64,000 bases of DNA from JAIOZK01 sp964468645. Its GTDB lineage: Bacteria; Bacteroidota; Bacteroidia; Bacteroidales; JAIOZK01. Below the pieces are notes generated by a model. The model was not told the origin of the DNA, ran no database searches, and saw only the letters and a program-made list of their open reading frames with translations. Within the stretch, counting starts at the first letter, position 1. Every line of letters begins with the position of its first letter. A program made the position numbers and the translations under genes. The stretch spans positions 1 through 64,000 of the forward strand of contig CAYXUU010000026.1 in assembly GCA_964468645.1 (NCBI GenBank). The letters run 5' to 3'. Of this stretch, positions 34,468 through 42,338 are shown piece after piece.

Positions 34468-35991
34468 TTAATTAATTATTGCCCAGTCGGGGAAAATATT
34501 AACATCGATCCCGAAAACAAATCTGCCAAGTAAATAGGTTGCAAGGGTTACGATGACAATACCGATAAGGTTCAGGATCAAACCGGTTTTTGCCATATCC
34601 ATAATCCTTAGCCTGTTGGTCCCAAAAATAATGGCATTGGGTGGTGTAGCCACCGGAAGCATAAAAGCCATTGATCCGGCAAGGGTAGCAGGGATCATAA
34701 AGAGCAATGGATTAATTTCAATGCTAACCGAAAGCCCTGCCAGTATAGGCAGCATCATCTCTGTTGTTGCTGTGTTGGAGGTTAGCTCGGTCAGGAAGGT
34801 CATCATAAATGCTATCAGGGCAATGATAAAGACCGGATGAATGCCAACGATCCAGCTTAGCTGATATCCAAACCATATGGATAATCCCGATTCGATAAAT
34901 CCTGTGGCAAGGGCGAAACCACCCCCGAATAATAAGACGATGTTCCAGGGAAGTTTGGTTGCCGTGTTCCAGTCCATCAGGTATTTACCCTTCCGGTTTC
35001 TCGAAGGAATAAAGAAAAGTGGTATTGCCATCATGATCGCTACCGTGCCATCATTGATAAATGTTGGCGTTTTAAATATTTCTGACCAGCCGGGGATAAC
35101 AAAGTTGCCGAAAGTAATATCCGATCGAGTTAACCAAAGTAATGCCAGCAGGAGAAAGTCGATAAGGATGATTTTTTGTTCGATTGTGGTTTTACCCAGT
35201 TGCCTGTATTGTTTCCTGAAGGTAGATGAATCGATTTGTTTCCACAGGTTTTTATCCGGTTTAAACCTGTAATAAAGGTATAACCAGACGATGGAGATAA
35301 AGACAACACTTATCGGGAAAGCGAAGAAAAACCATTGTGCAAATGAAATATCGGGCGCTTCAGGGAAACTGATCTGAAATATCCTGGCAAAGGAAAGGTT
35401 TGGCGGTGTGCCTACCAGGGTGGCGATCCCCCCGATAGATGCGCTGTAGGCTACCCCAAGCAGCAACCCTATTGAATATTTCGACACTTCCTTATTTCCT
35501 ATCGATTCCTCAAGTTTTGAAATAATAGAGATCAGGATAGGCACCATCATCATGGTAGTGGCTGTATTGGATATCCACATCGAAAGGAATGCGGTGGCCA
35601 CCATAAAACCCAGTAAAATACGGCCCGGCCCGGTACCGATGGCCATTAATATTTTCAGGGCAATCCTTTTGTGTAGATCCCATTTCTGCATGGCCAGGGC
35701 GACAATAAATCCACCGATAAACAGGAAAATAACATGATTGAAATAGGTTGACGAGACACCTTTTCCGTCCATAACACCAAGCAAGGGGAATAATACAACA
35801 GGTAAGAGTGAAGTGATAGCAAGTGGCACAACCTCTGAGATCCACCAGATAGCCATCCATATCGCTGTGGCCAGTGTGTAGGTTACGGCAGGATTTCCCG
35901 GTTCAAGGTTGCCGAAAATAACGATTATTGTAAAAATTAGGGGCCCGCTGATCAGACCAATCAGCCACCGAATACTAATGGTGCGAATCAT
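34468..35991 (-). CDS. SLC13/DASS-family permease (sodium:dicarboxylate or sulfate-type)
   Basis: The 507-residue membrane protein carries the two paired SNT motifs of the DASS family: MWISNTATTMMMVPILI (about 138-154) and LTSNTATTEMMLPILAG (about 410-426), with a GGxxxA/GTPPN segment (GTPPNLSFA). These bind sodium and dicarboxylate or sulfate. Typical transport of succinate-type acids fits an anaerobic lifestyle, but the substrate is inferred. It is apparently monocistronic. Confidence 0.9.
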   Translation of the reverse strand: MIRTISIRWLIGLISGPLIFTIIVIFGNLEPGNPAVTYTLATAIWMAIWWISEVVPLAITSLLPVVLFPLLGVMDGKGVSSTYFNHVIFLFIGGFIVALAMQKWDLHKRIALKILMAIGTGPGRILLGFMVATAFLSMWISNTATTMMMVPILISIISKLEESIGNKEVSKYSIGLLLGVAYSASIGGIATLVGTPPNLSFARIFQISFPEAPDISFAQWFFFAFPISVVFISIVWLYLYYRFKPDKNLWKQIDSSTFRKQYRQLGKTTIEQKIILIDFLLLALLWLTRSDITFGNFVIPGWSEIFKTPTFINDGTVAIMMAIPLFFIPSRNRKGKYLMDWNTATKLPWNIVLLFGGGFALATGFIESGLSIWFGYQLSWIVGIHPVFIIALIAFMMTFLTELTSNTATTEMMLPILAGLSVSIEINPLLFMIPATLAGSMAFMLPVATPPNAIIFGTNRLRIMDMAKTGLILNLIGIVIVTLATYLLGRFVFGIDVNIFPDWAIIN

Positions 35992-36260
35992 TCAATAAGG
36001 GTTTTATAAATCAAATCAGAAACTTCGAAAGTACGAAAAAGGAGGAAGATAGGGAAGAGATAGTTAAATGTTACCAGTTTGAAGTTCGTAGTTAAGTTAA
36101 AGCTGACTGAAATTGGATTAGGTATATCAGATACAGTGACCTACCCATCGACTTTGCTGCTAATGATACCTGTTTGTAAAGTGCAGAAAATGAAATACAT
36201 CGCCCCTCGGCTTCGCTACCAATGACAAATAATTATAAAGTGTTGTAAATGTGTAAATGC

Positions 36261-36390
36261 CAAATAACAATTTCCAAAAACCAAATAAATTCCAAATGAT
36301 AATATTCAATGACCAAAACCGGCTACACTCAAGGGTTTGGAATTTCGGATTTTGATATTGGAATTTATTTGGTTTTTGGAATTTGCGATT
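36261..36390. repeat. Long inverted repeat of AATTCCAAAT units
   Basis: Arms of about 50 bases (36261-36320 and 36335-36390) pair imperfectly. A perfect 23-base core lies at 36272-36294 and 36359-36381. The unit is AATTTATTTGG/CCAAATAAATT. Confidence 0.75.
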
Positions 36391-36442
36391 TGCGATTTTG
36401 TTATTATTTCTTTTTGAGCCCTAATAAGGGTTTTCCTCCTCC

Positions 36443-36557
36443 GGGTGACATAGAATTTCTTTATTATTAATCGGTCTCGACTCCGACCTTACCTGTTCGC
36501 TTGGTTTGGTCGAGTTGAAGTCGAGACCACATACGACCTAATAATAAAATGTCACCC
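36443..36557. repeat. 115-base hairpin element, MITE/REP-like
   Basis: Nested complementary blocks: GGGTGACAT with ATGTCACCC (36443-36451, 36549-36557), TTATTATTA with TAATAATAA (36461-36469, 36539-36547), GGTCTCGACT with AGTCGAGACC (36473-36482, 36519-36528) and CGACC with GGTCG. The arms are separated by short unpaired bulges, so it is an old or divergent element. No transposase gene or target duplication was seen. Confidence 0.7.
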
Positions 36558-36604
36558 TGAGCGAAACCGAAAGATCGAACTTCGAACTGTTAACTTCTCA
36601 CTCC

Positions 36605-37408
36605 TTATTTCGTGATAAGGATTTTCTGAGTATTGATCCGTTTACCCTGCGACACTGTATTTAACCAGTAGTTCCCGGCTTTCAGATCGCTCAGGTCAAT
36701 ATTAATTTTGGATCCCTGATCGTTAGTTTCCGAAACAGATACGCGTTTAATATTTTTTCCAAGCATATCGTATAAAACGAATTCCATCGTCTGATGCGTA
36801 GAAGAATTTATCTCTACAGTCAGAAAATCAAAGGCTGGATTTGGATAAACACTGATCTCTGTTTCAGTTTCTGTTGATGGGATACCCACATACTGGCATT
36901 CATTCTCAGTGAGCCCGTGTGACTCGAGTGCATCAATGATGGTTTGTGCAGTAGGTATTGGCCAGATGTCCTGCTCAACAATGGTATGGTCAGGTGCAAT
37001 AAGGATTACTGTAGGATATGCACCGATTTCATAATCATTACAGATTTGTGTGCCGCCACCTTCAACTCCACTGATGGATGGGTATAATACCCCGTAAGTC
37101 TCTTCAAAATCCTCAACCTCTGCATCAGTATCCCCGGTGTCGATGCCAAGGAATGTTATGTTGGCAGTGTTACAACCAAAGTAAGTATAAGCCTCACTTA
37201 CCTTGGGTGCTGTTTCCTGGCATGGTCCGCAGGCCACAAAGAAGAAATCAATGCATACCCACTCGTCGTTATCCAGCAAATCGAACAGATGCCATTCCGT
37301 ACCATGTATATCTGTGGCTGTAAAATCAATAGCTTCAGTTAAGGGGGTCTGGGCATGGAGCCCTGTTCCGAGTAGTAAAACAACAAAAAGTGTAAATAAT
37401 TTTCTCAT
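36605..37408 (-). CDS. Thioredoxin-fold (TlpA/AhpC-TSA-like) T9SS cargo
   Basis: After a signal peptide (about 1-19) comes a TlpA-like domain (about 25-165) with the redox motif ACGPCQETAPK (CxxC at about residues 60-63) and a cis-proline region GAYPTVILI. Residues about 185-267 form a T9SS type A sorting domain (ISVYPNPAFDFLTVEI, MEFVLYDMLGK, LKAGNYWLNT, KILITK). It would act as a surface-anchored or secreted thiol-disulfide protein. The substrate is not known. Confidence 0.85.
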   Translation of the reverse strand: MRKLFTLFVVLLLGTGLHAQTPLTEAIDFTATDIHGTEWHLFDLLDNDEWVCIDFFFVACGPCQETAPKVSEAYTYFGCNTANITFLGIDTGDTDAEVEDFEETYGVLYPSISGVEGGGTQICNDYEIGAYPTVILIAPDHTIVEQDIWPIPTAQTIIDALESHGLTENECQYVGIPSTETETEISVYPNPAFDFLTVEINSSTHQTMEFVLYDMLGKNIKRVSVSETNDQGSKINIDLSDLKAGNYWLNTVSQGKRINTQKILITK

Positions 37409-37586
37409 GATTTAAATTTTTGGTTAATACCAGAATAATTTCTATTAACTGTTGTTATGACAGGCAATATTGTAAAAAGGTTTGCTTAATAATTTTTTTT
37501 ATAATAAAGCTGTACCTCTCCCGTTTAATTTCTCTTGTATTATTATGATGAAGATTCAGTAATTTTACAGTCTAAAAATTTTAAAT

Positions 37587-38531
37587 ATGAAGAAATTAGC
37601 AGTAGTGGCATTTGGTGGTAATGCACTGATAGGACCCAATGAAAGAGGTACCATACAGGATCAGGAAAAAAACGCTTATACTACCAGTGAAAAGTTAATG
37701 GTTCTGTTGGAACGTGATTACAACCTGGTTATCACCCATGGCAACGGGCCGCAGGTCGGAAATATCATGCTGGCAAATTTTGCTGGTAACAAGATGTTTG
37801 ACCTGCCTGAAATGCCACTGGATATCAGTGTGGCATATTCGCAGGGTTTTATAGGTTATTTAATTGAGCAGCAACTCCGAAATGTTTTAAAATCCCGTGA
37901 TATGGACAGGGATATCATTTCCCTGATCACAAGGGTGATCGTAACAAAAGATGACCCTGCATTTGAAAATCCTCAAAAACCCATTGGGCCGTTTTATTCG
38001 AAGGATGACGCTGATAAGATCGCTACCGAGACCGATTCAAAATTTGTTGAGGATCCGAGGGGAAGAGGATGGAGGAAGGTTGTTGCTTCGCCCAGGCCAC
38101 TGGTAATTTCCAATACCCGGACCATTGAAAAGATTGCCCGGGAGGGCCACATTGTAATCGCTGTAGGAGGTGGTGGAATCCCGGTTTACTTTGCAAAACC
38201 TAATTACCTGCAGGGTATTGATGCCGTTATTGATAAAGACCTGGCATCGGCATTGATGGCAGCACAGATCAGGGCTGATAAATTCTTTGTGCTTACCGAC
38301 GTACCAAAAGTTTGCCTGAATTTTAATACTCCCCAGGAAAAGCATATCGACAAAATGACCATCACAGAGGCTAGAAAATATATAGATGAAGGCCACTTCG
38401 CAGAGGGTAGCATGGCACCAAAGGTTAAGGCTGCAGTTCATTTTGTTGAATATACAGGAAATGATGCCATCATTACCCAAACTACCCGATTGGGTATTGA
38501 CGATGGTGGAACGCGGATTGTTATGGTGTAA
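37587..38531 (+). CDS. arcC: Carbamate kinase
   Basis: The 314-residue protein carries the amino-acid-kinase fold signatures of carbamate kinase: AFGGNALI (about 8-15), ITHGNGPQVGNI (about 49-60), AVGGGGIPVYF and KDLASALMAAQIRAD, and a C-terminal TRLGIDDGGTRIVMV. It makes ATP from carbamoyl phosphate or the reverse. No arcA or arcB lies next to it, so the pathway cannot be read from context (arginine, agmatine or purine catabolism are all possible). Confidence 0.92.
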   Translation: MKKLAVVAFGGNALIGPNERGTIQDQEKNAYTTSEKLMVLLERDYNLVITHGNGPQVGNIMLANFAGNKMFDLPEMPLDISVAYSQGFIGYLIEQQLRNVLKSRDMDRDIISLITRVIVTKDDPAFENPQKPIGPFYSKDDADKIATETDSKFVEDPRGRGWRKVVASPRPLVISNTRTIEKIAREGHIVIAVGGGGIPVYFAKPNYLQGIDAVIDKDLASALMAAQIRADKFFVLTDVPKVCLNFNTPQEKHIDKMTITEARKYIDEGHFAEGSMAPKVKAAVHFVEYTGNDAIITQTTRLGIDDGGTRIVMV

Positions 38532-38592
38532 CTGGCAATGAGCAGTAAGCAATCCTTCCCTCATACCCTGGAAGGTATGTTGGCCATACTTT

Positions 38593-38672
38593 GACTTCAA
38601 ACTTCGAACTTATAAGCTGTAATCCTTAATGCAAAACACAGAATCCAGAACTCAAAACCCAGAACTCAAAAC
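38593..38672. repeat. AACTTCGAACTT and AGAACTCAAAACCC repeat tract
   Basis: TTCAAACTTCGAACTTATAAG followed by TCCAGAACTCAAAACCC and AGAACTCAAAAC units lies in the convergent gap between arcC and rex1. It is one of the AACTC/AACTTC family found across the window. Confidence 0.65.
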
Positions 38673-38704
38673 AAAAAAATGGATAACCTATTTCGATTAT
38701 CCAT
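38673..38704 (-). terminator. Intrinsic terminator of rex1
   Basis: ATGGATAA (38679-38686) pairs with TTATCCAT (38697-38704) around a 10-base loop. Read on the minus strand it is followed by seven T. Confidence 0.75.
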
Positions 38705-38727
38705 TCCCATAGAGTATGCAGTAAGTA

Positions 38728-39369
38728 TTAATCACTATGTGTTTTTACGAAAAATGCTACCTTTTCAAGTGAGGTGATCATATCATATTCTTCAAGGTAA
38801 ATATGAGCGGGAACATTAACAGGTTTGGGGGTATAATTAAGAATGCCTTTTATTCCGGCCTTAACAAGTTTATCGGAGATCTCTGCTGCTGATTCTGCCG
38901 TTACAGTAATGATCCCGATACTAATATCCTTCTCCTCAATGATCCTGTCGGTGTCAGCAATGTCGTAACATCTAACATCGGAATAAGTATTTCCAATCTT
39001 TTCGGGATTGCTGTCGAATGCAGCAACGATCGAGAGCTTGGTTCTTTTTCCTTTGAAATAATTGATAATTGCCCTTCCAAGATTTCCAACCCCTACAACA
39101 GCAACATTCAGACCATCGTCGGTATCCAGGATTCTTCCAATCAATGAAATGAGTTCTTTAACGTTGTAGCCTTTGCGTAATGTTCCTGTATAGCCGATTA
39201 GCATGATATCCCGGCGAACCTGTACAGCTGTAATATGCTGTATTCTGGCAATCTCATGTGAAAAAATATGTGTTTGCCCGTTCTGAAGACAAATCAAAAG
39301 CGCCCTTCTGTATTGACTCAAACGTTCAATAGTTTTATGTGGGAGATGTTTAAGTCTGTTCTTATCCAT
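38728..39369 (-). CDS. rex: Redox-sensing transcriptional repressor Rex, copy 1
   Basis: Rex senses the NADH/NAD+ ratio: NADH binding releases it from DNA, so fermentative and respiratory genes are turned on. The N-terminal winged helix (about 1-80) has the QVRRDIMLIGYTGTLRKGYNV pattern in pieces, and the Rossmann domain has VVGVGNLGRAI (about 91-101). It is preceded by two good Rex operators and a half-site, the first abutting its own -7 element, so it is likely autoregulated. A second Rex lies at 57581; both flank hydrogenase genes. Confidence 0.93.
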   Translation of the reverse strand: MDKNRLKHLPHKTIERLSQYRRALLICLQNGQTHIFSHEIARIQHITAVQVRRDIMLIGYTGTLRKGYNVKELISLIGRILDTDDGLNVAVVGVGNLGRAIINYFKGKRTKLSIVAAFDSNPEKIGNTYSDVRCYDIADTDRIIEEKDISIGIITVTAESAAEISDKLVKAGIKGILNYTPKPVNVPAHIYLEEYDMITSLEKVAFFVKTHSD

Positions 39370-39374
39370 TACTA

Positions 39375-39392
39375 ATGTTAAAAAGTTAACAA
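39375..39392. promoter_or_regulatory. Rex operator at the rex1 promoter
   Basis: ATGTTAAAAAGTTAACAA is TGTTAA-N4-TTAACA, one mismatch from a perfect 7-4-7 palindrome. Read on the minus strand it directly follows the -7 element at 39395, so bound Rex would cover the transcription start. Confidence 0.7.
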
Positions 39393-39394
39393 TG

Positions 39395-39402
39395 CAAAAA
39401 TA
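39395..39402 (-). promoter_or_regulatory. -7 promoter element for rex1
   Basis: TATTTTTG followed by C on the minus strand matches TAnnTTTG. The next bases, CATTGTTAA, are shared with the hoxF promoter at 58407. Confidence 0.55.
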
Positions 39403-39429
39403 AGATCACATTGTTAAATAGCAAAGAAA

Positions 39430-39447
39430 ATGTTAATAAATTAACAA
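39430..39447. promoter_or_regulatory. Second Rex operator upstream of rex1
   Basis: ATGTTAATAAATTAACAA is another 7-4-7 palindrome, about 40 bases further upstream. A half-site TTGTTAA lies between (39411-39417). Confidence 0.65.
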
Positions 39448-39542
39448 TGAAGTTGGAATATGCTTTTTGTAGGTAAGTGGTTCAGTGGTTCAACTGTGTA
39501 CTTGATATGCTAAGTGCCCAACAGGCGCTAAGCGGTTACAAC

Positions 39543-40412
39543 TCACTTATTCAACCAATCATACCATGCATTCATTCCCTCGCCTGTCTTTACAGAAAGC
39601 TCAATAAACTCCAGATGGTGATTAACTTTCCTGGCGTAATTTTTCATCAACTCAAGGTCGAAATCAAGATAGGGCAGGAGATCTGTTTTATTGATTATAC
39701 AAAGTTGAGATGATTGGAACATGTTGGGGTATTTCACAGGCTTATCTTCACCCTCGGTAACACTAACGATGACAACGCGTTTTGATTCTCCAAGATCAAA
39801 AAGAGAAGGGCACACAAGGTTTCCGACATTTTCGATAAACAGGATGGAATCATTCTTAACTTCCAGGCTCTTAACCGCTTTGTTAACCATATCTGCATCG
39901 AGATGGCATCCATTGCCGGTATTGATCTGTACAACCGGCGCACCGGCCTGCTCAATCCGCATAGCGTCGTTCATGGTTTGCTGGTCACCCTCAATAATAT
40001 AAAACCTGTGCTTATCCTTTAATGCTTTTATTGTCCGCTCAAGCAAACTGGTTTTTCCTGATCCCGGTGAACTCATAAGATTCAGAGCTGTGATATCCTT
40101 GGCATCAAAAAAGCCCCTGTTCCTCTCAGCGAGAAGATTGTTCTGTTGAAGTATATCGGTTTCAACAATAATTTCCCTGCTGTGACCATGGGTGTGATCA
40201 TGATCATGGTGTTCATGTGGATGATCGCTGTCACCATGCGTGTGGTCATGTTCATGCTCATAATCGTGATGATGATCATGCATATGTTCATGCGTGTGTT
40301 CATGGCCTGAATGATCATGACTGTGGTTGTGTGTATGTGTATGTCTGCCGGCTTCTCCGGGTTTTCTGATTGTAAATTCGGTGCCTTCACCGCATCCGCA
40401 AGTATCGCACAT
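39543..40412 (-). CDS. hypB: Hydrogenase nickel-incorporation GTPase HypB
   Basis: HypB delivers nickel to the hydrogenase large subunit using GTP. The N-terminus has CDTCGCGEG (residues 2-10, the high-affinity metal site) and then a very long His-rich stretch (about residues 23-82), which stores nickel and other metals. The GTPase motifs are MSSPGSGKTSLLERT (about 113-127), ENVGNLVCPSLFDLG and INKTDLLPY. It is apart from hypFCDE and has its own -7 element, next to a Rex operator shared with the neighbouring zinc-ribbon gene. Confidence 0.95.
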   Translation of the reverse strand: MCDTCGCGEGTEFTIRKPGEAGRHTHTHNHSHDHSGHEHTHEHMHDHHHDYEHEHDHTHGDSDHPHEHHDHDHTHGHSREIIVETDILQQNNLLAERNRGFFDAKDITALNLMSSPGSGKTSLLERTIKALKDKHRFYIIEGDQQTMNDAMRIEQAGAPVVQINTGNGCHLDADMVNKAVKSLEVKNDSILFIENVGNLVCPSLFDLGESKRVVIVSVTEGEDKPVKYPNMFQSSQLCIINKTDLLPYLDFDLELMKNYARKVNHHLEFIELSVKTGEGMNAWYDWLNK

Positions 40413-40440
40413 AGTTAATTTCTTTTGATGAATACTGCTG

Positions 40441-40448
40441 CAAAATTA
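40441..40448 (-). promoter_or_regulatory. -7 promoter element for hypB
   Basis: TAATTTTG followed by C on the minus strand matches TAnnTTTG, 28 bases before the hypB start. Confidence 0.5.
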
Positions 40449-40613
40449 TACATTATTCGAATAGATATTCAGGATGCTTATCACAATAAAATTCCAGCCT
40501 GATTGGATGAATTTTAAATTATGTGGCAGTTTGCAAATAAAAATTTTGAATATAAAAATGGTTGCATAAATTTGCAGTTAAATACTTATCGAAAGACTAT
40601 CAATAAGTTAAAC

Positions 40614-40631
40614 ATGTTAATTTATTAACAA
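40614..40631. promoter_or_regulatory. Rex operator between hypB and the zinc-ribbon gene
   Basis: ATGTTAATTTATTAACAA is TGTTAA-N4-TTAACA. It lies 26 bases upstream of the plus-strand -7 element at 40657 and about 165 bases from the hypB promoter, so it should mainly control the zinc-ribbon gene. Confidence 0.6.
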
Positions 40632-40656
40632 TGAGTAATTTGTAATAAATCTTTTT

Positions 40657-40664
40657 TATTTTTG
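40657..40664 (+). promoter_or_regulatory. -7 promoter element for the zinc-ribbon gene
   Basis: TATTTTTG matches TAnnTTTG, about 87 bases before the start codon; a TTTG at 40639 could be the -33 element but the spacing is short. Confidence 0.4.
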
Positions 40665-40750
40665 ACTTGATTGTGAATTATTCTTTTAATATATTTACCA
40701 TGTTGTTAAGAAATAATTTTTAACGGAATTAAATAAAGGAGGGCTTTTTT

Positions 40751-41152
40751 ATGGGAAAACAAATTTCATTAAATGTTAAATGTAATTCATGTGGAAAATC
40801 GATGATGGATTATAAGAAGCTGGTTAATAATCTGCCAAGTATTTGCGGTGATATAGAATTTGATGATAAGAAAGGGAAAATCTGGCTATGTTCCACATAC
40901 GGTTGTTATGATCATGTTGCGAATATTGATATTCCCAATGAAACAATCGTTGGTTTTTATTGCCCTCATTGTCATGCACATTTGAATACTGCCATCAAGT
41001 GTAAGATTTGTGAATCAAGTATGGTAAAGTTCAATATTGAAATCGGCGGTGTGGTCAGTATTTGTTCAAAGGCAGGTTGTAAGAACCATTATGTAATGTT
41101 TGAAGACCTGGAAGCTGCGATAAGAAAATATCACCGCGAATACGGTGTTTAG
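40751..41152 (+). CDS. Cys-rich zinc-ribbon protein of unknown function, hydrogenase-associated
   Basis: The 133-residue protein carries several paired Cys motifs: CNSC (about 11-14), CSTYGC (about 47-52), CPHC (about 74-77), CKIC (about 86-89) and CSKAGC (about 103-108). They would make about two zinc ribbons. It is not HypA: the N-terminal Met-His metal site of HypA is missing and the spacing differs. A strong SD (AAGGAGGG, 40736-40743) and a Rex operator upstream tie it to the hydrogenase regulon. It may act in metal delivery or regulation, but this is inference from position. It stands between hypB and hypE, on the opposite strand. Confidence 0.6.
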   Translation: MGKQISLNVKCNSCGKSMMDYKKLVNNLPSICGDIEFDDKKGKIWLCSTYGCYDHVANIDIPNETIVGFYCPHCHAHLNTAIKCKICESSMVKFNIEIGGVVSICSKAGCKNHYVMFEDLEAAIRKYHREYGV

Positions 41153-41228
41153 CTGAGGGAATAAACTATTAGCCAAAAGTTACTAATTGGCGATTGTCGA
41201 TTTTTGAAATTCAGTTGTGAAAAATTCT

Positions 41229-41260
41229 TGTCAATCGTTAATCGTCGATCGTCAATCGTC
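41229..41260. repeat. GTCAATCGTTAATCGTC tract
   Basis: Tandem copies of GTCAATCGT, TAATCGTCGATC and GTCAATCGTC lie in the convergent gap between the zinc-ribbon gene and hypE. The unit is the same as at 25311 and 32365. Confidence 0.6.
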
Positions 41261-41322
41261 AAAATTATATCCTATCCACAAAATAATAAATTAATATACC
41301 GGATCAGTATAACGATTATGCT

Positions 41323-42336
41323 TTAACAAATCCGTGGCAACTGTTCCCCGGCCAGCATATCAATTATTCGTCTGCCACCAATCCCGGTAGTCAACCAGGC
41401 TTTTCCGCCATAATCTTCTGTTATTTCACCAATCATTGAGGCATCTTTACCCAGGCTGTTATTATGCAGAATCGATAATGCTTTTGAAGCGTCATTTTCT
41501 GAAACAACCATGATTACTTTGCCTTCGTTGGCAACATAGAGAGGATCAAATCCAAGGATTTCACAAATACCTTTTACATTTTCATTTATCCCGATGTCGG
41601 ATTCATTGATGTTTACCCCGTAGGGCTTTCCATCAGCAAGTTCGGTGATTACTGTTGCAACACCACCGCGGGTGGCATCACGCATGAACTTTATGTGACA
41701 ACCCGAATCCACAACTTCTCGGATGAGATGGTTTAGTGATGCGCAATCAGATTTGATGGCTGCACGCAGGTTCATTTCATTCCTCGCGCTTAATACAGCC
41801 ATTCCATGATCAGCAATAGTACCATTAATCAATATTTTATCTCCAGCCCTTATCCCGCTTCCATAACTGATATGCCTGTGTACTTTCTTTAATATTCCAA
41901 TACCAGATGTGTTAATAAATATTTTATCACATTTACCCCTGTTAACCACCTTGGTGTCGCCGGTAACAATTTTAACATCAGCTTTCTCAGCTTCTTCAGC
42001 CATGGTACTGACGATTTTCTCAAGATCATTAAGCGAAAATCCCTCTTCAAGAATAAATGAACAACTGAGAAATTTTGGTATTGCCCCTGAAACAGCAAGA
42101 TCATTAACGGTTCCGGCAACAGCGAGTTTGCCTATGTTGCCACCGGGGAAAAATACAGGATCAACTACAAAAGAATCCGTTGTAAATGTTATAAGATCAC
42201 CATCATTTTCCAGTATTGCTGAATCGGTCTGATCATGAAGAACCTCATTATTGAAATATTTAACAAAAAGGTTGCGAATCAATTCATGTGAAAGCTTGCC
42301 TCCGCTTCCATGCCCGAGTAATATCTGTTTATCCAT
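41323..42336 (-). CDS. hypE: Hydrogenase maturation protein HypE
   Basis: HypE makes the thiocyanate/cyanide precursor of the Fe(CN)2CO centre. The protein has the expected length (337) and motifs: LGHGSGGKLSHELIRN (about 7-22), DSAIL and TFTTDSFVV, GNIGKLAVAGTVNDLAVSGA, GDTKVVNRGKCDK, MRDATRGGVATVITEL and the essential C-terminal Cys in QLPRIC. It is the last gene of the hypFCDE unit and starts 2 bases after the hypD stop codon. Confidence 0.95.
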   Translation of the reverse strand: MDKQILLGHGSGGKLSHELIRNLFVKYFNNEVLHDQTDSAILENDGDLITFTTDSFVVDPVFFPGGNIGKLAVAGTVNDLAVSGAIPKFLSCSFILEEGFSLNDLEKIVSTMAEEAEKADVKIVTGDTKVVNRGKCDKIFINTSGIGILKKVHRHISYGSGIRAGDKILINGTIADHGMAVLSARNEMNLRAAIKSDCASLNHLIREVVDSGCHIKFMRDATRGGVATVITELADGKPYGVNINESDIGINENVKGICEILGFDPLYVANEGKVIMVVSENDASKALSILHNNSLGKDASMIGEITEDYGGKAWLTTGIGGRRIIDMLAGEQLPRIC

Positions 42337-42338
42337 AA

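Larger units (their letters stand above)
35992..36604. other. 613-base gene-free region made of repeats and hairpins
   Basis: It contains an AACTTC-type tract (36075-36106), two long inverted repeats (36261-36390 and 36443-36557) and another AACTTC-type tract just before the next gene. No coding frame looks real. Confidence 0.7.

Noticed and set aside
38037..38600. A 187-codon minus-strand frame over the arcC gene
   Set aside because: It is antisense to carbamate kinase with no ribosome site or family; the plus-strand gene is clear.
40751..41152. Call of the zinc-ribbon protein as HypA
   Set aside because: The N-terminal Met-His site and Cys spacing of HypA are missing.
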